NCBI GenBank assembly: GCA_023393095.1
Contig: JAEWMT010000081.1
Coordinates: 1-64,000, forward strand
Source of the DNA: Bacillota bacterium
Lineage (GTDB): Bacteria; Bacillota; Clostridia; Lachnospirales; Lachnospiraceae
Length of the DNA stretch: 64,000 nt
Direction: 5' to 3'
Positions 62,910 to 64,000 of the stretch are shown piece by piece. The notes under the pieces were generated by a model. That model saw nothing but the letters and a program-made list of their open reading frames with translations. It had not been told where the DNA came from and ran no database searches. The number at the start of each line of letters is the position of its first letter. The stretch's first letter is position 1. The position numbers and the translations under genes were made by a program.

Positions 62910-63998
62910 CTATATTAGCATACGTACACGGAAGTTACCATCTACAATCTGGTAAAGCAACTCGGCATTATTCCCTTGGGCAAATGCCAGAACACTTTTT
63001 GTGCCGACACCGTGACCGCTTTCTTTTGTAAACGGGTATCCGTTTTCATCCAAGCATACAGAAGCGTCACAGGAATTGCTAATTTCCAGAATGAGACTCC
63101 CTACATGACGGCAGGTGAACCGGATGCTCCGTGACCTATCATTTTCCAGTGCCTCACAGGCCTGGATGGCATTTTCCAGCAGATTAGAGATCACCATAGC
63201 AAGCTCCAGGGAATCCACCGACAGAAATTGCGGAATATCTAGGCTAATTTCTGTAGTGATACCCTTCTCCTGCGCCAATCCCGCATAATAGCACACAGCC
63301 GCATTAATTGCTGTGTTTTCACAGTAGTTTCTGACACGGGATAGCTGCGTAACAGATTGTTGTCTTAAGAATGCAATGGCCTCCTCCGTTTTTTGTCTCT
63401 CCAATAGCTCCAGAAGTGTGTTGTTAAAATGTCGACGGTCATGAGCCGCAATACGGCTTTGCTGCTGAGCTTTATCCAGCAGTCCGATCCGATTTGCCAT
63501 AGTGGTGACGGACAAATGCAGCAGCTCCTGATTGCTTTGCATTCGTAGATTCTCCTCCCTTAGGGCATACTCACGGGAGATGGTCTTAAGGGAATAAAAG
63601 ATGGACACATAAACTGCCACTGCGATGATAACGAGGAGATGAATCGGCACAGCCTGCTCGGTAAGGGTCTTAACAATATCCTCCCCCGCCGTAAAATAAT
63701 AAGCAAAAGCGGCAAAAATAGCTGCTGCCACATAAAAAAACACATTCCAATGGGTCACCATCTGGCGGTATAGCGGACGTATATACCGATGCTGCACAAA
63801 AATAATTCCGGAATACAGAAGGAACCTCAGGAGTGTATTGGCATACAAAGGATATGGCATCCTCTCGGATATTGAGAAGCTGACCACCACAACGCACATA
63901 ATAACGATTTGTAAGGTGAGGAAACTGAACATCCATTGCATAAAACTGTCCCGGAACAGGGGGCGAATCGCAAAGCAAATTATTGCTAATAAAATCAA
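62910..63998 (-). CDS. GHKL sensor histidine kinase, probably cut by the window edge
   Basis: The visible 362 residues hold four or more membrane helices (1-140) and a catalytic part: H-box His186 in IAAHDRRHFNNTLLELL, N-box NLLENAIQACEAL and G-box SGHGVGTKSV. This is the same AgrC-like GHKL class as 42610-43905 but a distant relative. The first visible codon is TTG with no ribosome binding site in view, so the true start is probably outside. A LytTR regulator gene may lie beyond the edge. Base composition is G+C-richer than its surroundings. Confidence 0.85.
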   Translation of the reverse strand: MILLAIICFAIRPLFRDSFMQWMFSFLTLQIVIMCVVVVSFSISERMPYPLYANTLLRFLLYSGIIFVQHRYIRPLYRQMVTHWNVFFYVAAAIFAAFAYYFTAGEDIVKTLTEQAVPIHLLVIIAVAVYVSIFYSLKTISREYALREENLRMQSNQELLHLSVTTMANRIGLLDKAQQQSRIAAHDRRHFNNTLLELLERQKTEEAIAFLRQQSVTQLSRVRNYCENTAINAAVCYYAGLAQEKGITTEISLDIPQFLSVDSLELAMVISNLLENAIQACEALENDRSRSIRFTCRHVGSLILEISNSCDASVCLDENGYPFTKESGHGVGTKSVLAFAQGNNAELLYQIVDGNFRVRMLI

Positions 63999-64000
63999 TT

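Noticed and set aside
1..64000. tRNA or rRNA genes
   Set aside because: No cloverleaf-like CCA-proximal segments or rRNA motifs were noticed in reading; a tRNA search program would be the decisive test.

Overview
ORGANISM. The window is low-GC, AT-rich DNA with strong GGAGG-type ribosome binding sites. It carries dipicolinate synthase (spoVFA-spoVFB), flagellar motAB, a niacin-type ECF S component, a KAS III-like gene, c-di-GMP enzymes and DUF6483/DUF4234/DUF2752 proteins. Together these point to a motile, spore-forming anaerobic Firmicute, most likely a Lachnospiraceae-type clostridium (Lachnoclostridium/Anaerocolumna-like). This is inferred from gene content; no rRNA or tRNA gene was seen.

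LAYOUT. Positions 1-6.5 kb (minus strand) hold motA-motB, an LTA-synthase-like enzyme, a GH2 glycosidase and a cytochrome-b5-like protein. Positions 7-24.9 kb hold a chemoreceptor with a cytoplasmic sugar-binding-protein domain, ridA, a divergent GT11 transferase, spoVFA-spoVFB, asparagine synthase, tgt-yajC, a dCache-like GGDEF-EAL protein and two class II aldolases. Positions 25-40 kb hold mostly single genes: thioesterase, OGG-type glycosylase, GNAT, ECF S component, HD-GYP, AMP-ligase plus a degenerate KAS III, a PH-domain protein, TfoX-C, a sigma factor, tiny hydrophilic proteins and an Arg/Asp/Phe repeat protein. Several long intergenic hairpins and one MITE-like element (34310-34614) lie among them.

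The most unusual region is 40-53.6 kb. A GHKL sensor kinase and LytTR response regulator pair (41882-43905) sits among four copies of a striking direct repeat, core ACCGCACGAATCGT with a 21-bp period. The repeats lie upstream of two paralogous small membrane proteins (41358-41672, 53057-53395), a decayed third copy (40937-40994) and an exported WG-repeat protein (44056-46605). I read this as a local LytTR regulon. It has grown by segmental duplication and then partly decayed, leaving fossils: an HD-GYP 3' end, an internally deleted WG gene, an orphan signal peptide and surface-protein tails. In one place decay appears to have put an intact HD-GYP c-di-GMP phosphodiesterase gene behind a LytTR-box promoter. 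Three large exported or surface proteins (46914-48110, 48521-52117, 58409-62434) share one C-terminal module (conserved domain, FN3-like, Ig-like Big_2) but carry different N-terminal modules.

Positions 53.8-58.3 kb hold a complete Bce-type antimicrobial-peptide sensing and resistance module (regulator, kinase, ATPase, permease). From 62.46 kb to the edge the DNA looks visibly richer in G+C. It holds a Cys-rich 74-residue protein and a second GHKL kinase that runs to the window edge, suggesting more peptide-type signalling beyond it.
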